In this document: positions 23,211 through 24,945 of the stretch, one piece after another | How the letters are laid out: each line of letters opens with the position of its first letter | Numbering within the stretch: position 1 is the first letter of the stretch | Assembly: GCA_913031515.1 (NCBI GenBank) | Contig: CAJWET010000003.1 | Location: forward strand, 1-24,945 | Source of the DNA: an uncultured Acidimicrobiaceae bacterium | GTDB taxonomy: Bacteria > Actinomycetota > Acidimicrobiia > Acidimicrobiales > UBA8592 | Length of the DNA stretch: 24,945 nt | Reading direction: 5' to 3' | Position numbers and translations under genes: made by a program | The notes under the pieces: generated by a model | Database searches by the model: none | Told to the model about the DNA's origin: nothing | Seen by the model: only the letters and a program-made list of their open reading frames with translations

Positions 23211-23232
23211 TAATTTACGCGTAAGTAAATTA
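23211..23232. promoter_or_regulatory. Palindromic operator TAATTTAC...GTAAATTA before the ABC importer
   Basis: Eight-base arms (23211-23218 and 23225-23232) flank CGCGTAAG-type centre sequence. The core TTTACGCGTAAGTAAA matches the palindrome at 19218-19233 at 14 of 16 bases, and overlaps the proposed -10 box of the importer. Confidence 0.68.
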
Positions 23233-23255
23233 CCTGAGGTCTTGTGGCATGGCAA
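23227..23255 (-). promoter_or_regulatory. Probable promoter of the ABC importer operon
   Basis: TTGCCA (23255-23250) and TAATTT (23232-23227) are 17 bases apart on the minus strand. The -10 lies within the palindromic operator. About 110 bases of leader precede the ATG. Confidence 0.5.
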
Positions 23256-23310
23256 TTTGGTCATCGTGTTTTCACCGTGAACACTTGTCTCTCCATCCCC
23301 CATAGATTCC

Positions 23311-24438
23311 TCAGTCTTCATGAATCACCCCGGAGTTATGAACATTGTCAATTTCTTTTTCAGTGAGGCCAAGGACATTTCGGAGAATGTATTCATTGCT
23401 CTCCCCAAGGATTGGTGCCGGCTTTCGTATCGGGGCTCTATGGCCATTGATTCGCCAAGGAGTTGCTACGATGTCCCGTTCACCTGTTATTGGATGCAAG
23501 CAGGCCTGACGGACATCAGTTCCTGCGAAAATCTCTGAATGTTCAGTACGCGCGAGGTCCTCCACTTTGGTTGCAACACCACCCGAATCCCTGCACTGGG
23601 AAAGGACTTCCTGTGTCGCGGTTTCGCCAACCCATGCCTCGAGTGTCTCTGCCGACTGGAAAGGCCAATCTGCGCTGGAAGAAGTGTCTGGCGATACGGC
23701 AACAAAGTCGCCATCAAGAGTTTGGAATATCCCTTCACTTGCCGCATTTCCGGATCCGGATCTCTCCGGAGTTTGTATTAAGCTCGCAACCGCCTCAATC
23801 TGTGAGCATTCGTAAGTCGCTCCAACCCCTGTTTTTCGGGCATGGAGACTTCCTGCAAGAGCTGCAAGAACACCAAATAACGCAGCATTAGGATCACTCA
23901 TAACAAACGTGGGTGAACCAATAAATTCGTTATTTTGGTCAGTGACGAGACTTTCGTAGCCTCCCAAAGCAGAAAGCATCAAACCGTAGGAGCGGAGAGA
24001 TTCGATCGTGCTTCCGCGGCCAGTAGCACTAAGTGAAACTGAAACAAGTCGACTGTTGAGTCTATCCAACTCCTCAGGAGGTAAACCGAGCCGATCAAGG
24101 GTCCCGACAGTGAAGTTCTCGAGCAGTACATCTGATTCACTAATAAGGTCTTTAACTAGCTGGAGTCCTTCTTCGGTTTTTAAATCAGAGGCGAACCCAA
24201 GCTTGTTTCGGTTAAGGCTCTGGAACGAATAAGAAGATTCCCGTCTAATTTCTTCAGGTAAAGAACCTCGGAGCCGTTCAACTCCTCTTGTACGGTATAA
24301 ATCAAAGCGTTTATACCACTCAACCTTGACGACCTCTGCACCAAGATCAGCGAGATGTTGACCCATCATCGGACCCGCCCATACCCAGCAGAATTCGATA
24401 ACCCGCAATCCCGTCAGCGGAAGGCCCACAGCAGACAT
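23311..24438 (-). CDS. CaiB/BaiF (family III) CoA-transferase
   Basis: From ATG 24438 the protein has 375 residues, a usual family length. It opens with PLTGLRVIEFCWVWAGPMMGQHLADLGAEVVKVE, the hallmark N-terminus of formyl-CoA-transferase-type enzymes. It continues with LNRNKLGFASDLKTEEG, DVLLENFTVGTLDRLGL and the catalytic aspartate in MSDPNAALFG (Asp182). It moves CoA between carboxylic acids through an enzyme-bound anhydride; donor and acceptor are unknown. The open frame starts at 24471, but AGGGGA lies four bases before ATG 24438 and similarity starts there. It has its own promoter region and operator and is divergent from the TetR gene, so it appears monocistronic, with about 200 bases to the importer. 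Confidence 0.88.
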   Translation of the reverse strand: MSAVGLPLTGLRVIEFCWVWAGPMMGQHLADLGAEVVKVEWYKRFDLYRTRGVERLRGSLPEEIRRESSYSFQSLNRNKLGFASDLKTEEGLQLVKDLISESDVLLENFTVGTLDRLGLPPEELDRLNSRLVSVSLSATGRGSTIESLRSYGLMLSALGGYESLVTDQNNEFIGSPTFVMSDPNAALFGVLAALAGSLHARKTGVGATYECSQIEAVASLIQTPERSGSGNAASEGIFQTLDGDFVAVSPDTSSSADWPFQSAETLEAWVGETATQEVLSQCRDSGGVATKVEDLARTEHSEIFAGTDVRQACLHPITGERDIVATPWRINGHRAPIRKPAPILGESNEYILRNVLGLTEKEIDNVHNSGVIHED

Positions 24439-24477
24439 ACGTCCCCTCACTTTCCGCTGATACACGGTCAATATAAA

Positions 24478-24493
24478 CCAACCATTTGGTCGG
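24478..24493. promoter_or_regulatory. Operator CCAACCA-TT-TGGTCGG before the CoA-transferase
   Basis: Near-perfect inverted repeat (6 of 7 pairs) sharing the core CCAACCATNTGGTYGG with the perfect palindrome at 7414-7435. It lies about 40-55 bases upstream of the start codon, in the shared region with the divergent TetR gene. Confidence 0.62.
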
Positions 24494-24501
24494 CTTACTC
24501 C

Positions 24502-24531
24502 AGATTGGCCTATTAACTACTCATTTGTCAA
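24502..24531 (-). promoter_or_regulatory. Possible promoter of the CoA-transferase gene
   Basis: A perfect TTGACA (24531-24526) is followed after 18 bases by the weak -10 CAATCT (24507-24502); the operator begins 8 bases further on. Confidence 0.38.
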
Positions 24532-24580
24532 GTCTGGGTATTGGTATCAGGAAGAGTTAGTCAATGACACAAAATCACTG

Positions 24581-24610
24581 TTGACAGAACTGAGGACAAT
24601 ACGGTAAGAA
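24581..24610 (+). promoter_or_regulatory. Possible promoter of the TetR-family gene
   Basis: TTGACA (24581-24586) is followed after 18 bases by TAAGAA (24605-24610), a weak -10. The leader of about 150 bases up to the GTG at 24766 holds no clear structure. Confidence 0.3.
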
Positions 24611-24765
24611 ATATACAGAGGCGGTGTTTATGGCTCAATGGGGCAGGACAACTGATGGTTGTCTCACGACGACACATTTCTTTTACTATTTCGCCAAAAT
24701 TTGAGGAATCCCTTCAGTATGTGCAACGCTAAATCATCCATAAATACCACAGGTAAAGGATCCCA

Positions 24766-24945
24766 GTGGGGAGAATAGGAAAAGTCACTCGAGAGAAGAT
24801 CGTTGAGGTCGCCACCGTGCTCATGCATGAGCACGGATACCTGGGGATGAGCCTTGAGGACGTAGCGAAACGGCTGGGCATTACCCGCCCGGCACTCTAT
24901 TACTATTACTCACGGAAGGACGAGTTGCTGCTGGATATTCATCAG
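24766..24945 (+). CDS. TetR-family transcriptional regulator, N-terminal part (runs off the window)
   Basis: Sixty codons are present, starting with GTG at 24766 after AAAGGA at 5 bases. The translation contains the TetR-type helix-turn-helix: REKIVEVATVLMHEHGYLGM, then SLEDVAKRLGITRPALYYYY and SRKDELLLDI, where LYYYY is the usual LYxHF-type end of the recognition helix. The ligand-binding part lies outside the window, so the inducer cannot be guessed. It is transcribed away from the CoA-transferase, with one of the two CCAACCA-type palindromes in between. It is therefore the natural candidate for the protein binding those sites (inference); TetR dimers bind palindromes of this size. Confidence 0.85.
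   Translation, partial: MGRIGKVTREKIVEVATVLMHEHGYLGMSLEDVAKRLGITRPALYYYYSRKDELLLDIHQ

Noticed and set aside
23106..23321. 71-codon minus-strand frame between the CoA-transferase and the ABC ATPase
   Set aside because: It overlaps the promoter, operator and leader of the importer, is basic and featureless, and has no convincing conservation pattern.
24630..24704. 24-codon plus-strand frame (MAQWGRTTDG...) in the TetR leader
   Set aside because: A possible leader peptide, but the ribosome site is poor and nothing in the sequence links it to attenuation.

Overview
The window looks like two unrelated genomes joined near position 2500-2530. Bases 1 to about 2500 are AT-rich, roughly one third GC, and carry genes of thaumarchaeal (Nitrosopumilus-like) character. 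These are the C-terminal end of a type II methionine aminopeptidase, a membrane-anchored SGNH hydrolase, a 58-residue zinc-ribbon protein, and the C-terminal end of a DUF1512-like protein. From about 2530 onward the DNA is close to 50% GC and looks bacterial. I infer a marine Acidimicrobiia-type actinobacterium from the lipoprotein signal peptide (VAAACGDDDD followed by a Ser/Asp linker) and the gene families. The genes on either side of the junction are both cut at the same place, so an assembly chimera is the simplest reading.

Bacterial part, low to high coordinates. A secreted-looking protein with two tandem domains and a DMT/EamA exporter lie on the plus strand. From 4486 to 24438 every gene is on the minus strand, in four blocks. 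In transcription order these are: (i) a CaiB/BaiF CoA-transferase (23311-24438); (ii) a ribose-type ABC importer, ATPase, then lipoprotein, then permease (23109 down to 19276); (iii) a nine-gene operon (19177 down to 7480); (iv) cupin, SDR, Rieske oxygenase and a small helical protein (7356 down to 4486). A TetR-family regulator starts at 24766 on the plus strand, divergent from the CoA-transferase, and runs off the window.

The centrepiece is block iii. Its first six genes reproduce the order and subunit sizes known for acetophenone carboxylase plus benzoylacetate-CoA ligase of Aromatoleum aromaticum (apcABCDE-bal): HyuA-like 669 aa, zinc-ribbon small subunit 118 aa, HyuA-like 716 aa, HyuB-like 687 aa, UroD-like 305 aa, AMP-forming acyl-CoA ligase 524 aa. 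They are followed, mostly with overlaps, by a thiolase-fold protein lacking the usual nucleophilic cysteine, its DUF35 zinc-ribbon/OB-fold partner, and an SMP-30-type lactonase. The inferred route is: ketone + CO2 + ATP gives a beta-keto acid, which is converted to its CoA thioester and cleaved to two smaller acyl-CoAs. The SDR, cupin (2,4'-dihydroxyacetophenone-dioxygenase-like) and Rieske enzymes of block iv would fit steps before or beside it. The true substrate is not known.

Regulation: two distinct palindromes each occur twice, always in front of one of the four blocks. TTTACGCGTNNGTAAA precedes the importer and the apc operon. CCAACCATNTGGTYGG precedes the CoA-transferase and the cupin/SDR/Rieske operon. 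This suggests two small regulons, one perhaps governed by the adjacent TetR regulator. No tRNA, rRNA, CRISPR array or insertion sequence was seen.
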